From positions 209,012 through 236,327 of the forward strand of contig BJOX01000139.1 of assembly GCA_009731375.1 (NCBI GenBank): 27,316 nt of DNA, written 5' to 3'. The notes under the pieces were generated by a model. The model searched no databases. It was not told where the DNA came from and was given only the letters and a program-made list of their open reading frames with translations. The stretch comes from Paulinella micropora (lineage: Eukaryota; Cercozoa; Imbricatea; Euglyphida). Made by a program: the position numbers and the translations under genes. Of this stretch, positions 26,690 to 27,316 are shown in pieces (the first letter of the stretch is position 1; each line of letters opens with the position of its first letter).

Positions 26690-27230
26690 AAACAGGAATT
26701 TCGGCATTCAGGACACTCCCCTAACGCAAATATTTTCGTGAATTCCAAAAACACTATATCAGCATCAACATCGAGTCTGGGGCTAGCCACCCTGTCAATA
26801 TGAGCTCCCAACTCCTTCTGGTTCACACAAACCATGATTTATTCGGACGAGGATGCAGAAAGTAGGAACACACAAAAAACAAGAAAAAAAAGGAATTTTT
26901 GCATTCAGGACACTCCCCTAACGCAAATATTTGCGTGAATTCCAAAGAAATTATATCAACATCAACATCGAGTCTGGGGCTAGCCACCCTGCAAATATGA
27001 GCTCCCAACTCCTCCTGGTTCACACAAACCATGATTTATTCCGACAGGGGTGCGAAAAGAAACAAGGAATTTTGGCATTCAGAACACTTCCCTAACGCAA
27101 ATATTTGCGTGAATTCCAAAAAAATCATATCAGCATCAACATCGAGTCTGGGGCTAGCCACCCTGCAAATTTGAGCTCCCAACTCCTGGTTCCCACAAAC
27201 CATGATTTATTCCGACAGGAGTGCGGAAAT
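26690..27230. repeat. Satellite, about 175-bp unit, right block
   Basis: Three more units are seen, with ATTCAG at about 26706, 26903 and 27077. The 16-bp palindrome is intact at 26921 and 27095 and carries one change at 26724. Unit lengths vary through insertions of A-rich sequence. The last unit runs into a G-rich tract, as the unit before the gap does. Confidence 0.85.
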
Positions 27231-27316
27231 GCGGGTGGGGGTGGGGGTGGGGTACACAATGTTCATTTTCCCCCCCCCCCCAAACCCCCCCCCCCCCCCC
27301 CCCAAACCCTTTAGGG
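27231..27316. repeat. G-rich and C-rich homopolymer end with telomere-like units
   Basis: GGGTGGGGGTGGGGGTGGGG (27235-27254) fits a G-quadruplex pattern. It is followed by C runs of about 11 and 21 broken by AAA, and the last bases are AAACCCTTTAGGG. The pieces AAACCC and TTTAGGG are single units of the plant and algal telomere repeat in opposite orientations. This may be an assembly edge. Confidence 0.6.

Noticed and set aside
25100-27230. CRISPR-like regular spacing of repeats
   Set aside because: Units are about 175 bp with similarity along nearly the whole unit, so this is a tandem satellite in a eukaryotic genome and has no short-repeat and unique-spacer pattern.

Overview
This is a piece of a nuclear genome from a eukaryote. 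It has spliceosomal introns (some exons are only 18-51 nt), abundant (AAT)n microsatellites, a tRNA-derived SINE, a MITE-like hairpin element, a complete Ty3/gypsy LTR retrotransposon, satellite-like tandem repeats and an assembly gap. No bacterial operon, rRNA or CRISPR is visible. The last bases contain single units resembling the TTTAGGG telomere repeat. With the micro-exon structure, this makes me lean towards an alga or alveolate (a chromerid-like protist is my guess), but the sequence does not prove the lineage.

Layout. 1-1420: repeat-rich DNA with two minus-strand SINE copies, (AAT)n runs and a short direct repeat. 1508-3086 (+): a twelve-exon gene for a thioredoxin-fold protein with a CPFC active site and a helical C-terminal part. 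3087-5087: non-coding, with a T-rich tract and a 301-bp inverted-repeat element flanked by TA. 5088-15692: a 10.6-kb Ty3/gypsy retrotransposon with 237/236-bp LTRs that are almost identical, a CACG target duplication, a primer site candidate, gag, pol (protease, reverse transcriptase, RNase H, integrase) and a long 3' non-coding part. 15693-16898: non-coding, with a CT microsatellite and an 84-bp GC-rich hairpin. 16899-18300 (-): two exons of a Ser/Pro-rich protein. 19502-23851 (-): five phase-consistent exons encoding a seven-transmembrane protein with an Arg/Ser-rich tail, with long UG/CA repeats beside its last exon. 24110-27316: a repeat block with two more SINE copies, a GC-rich repeat family, a 122-139-bp tandem repeat, a roughly 175-bp satellite and a 618-base N gap that starts in a G-rich tract.

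How things fit together. The retrotransposon looks young and intact, but its gag-pol layout is unusual. Gag stops at UGA, a further 119-codon frame stays open behind it, and pol lies in the -1 frame with no AUG before its protease. Its protease has D-T-M where D-T/S-G is normal, and Gag carries a CCCH finger, an RGG tract and a PPAY motif instead of a visible CCHC knuckle. The seven-TM gene and the Ser/Pro-rich gene downstream may be one locus with alternative last exons, since exon 4 of the first ends in the phase in which the second begins. All gene models here are read by eye from splice sites and frame and have no transcript support.
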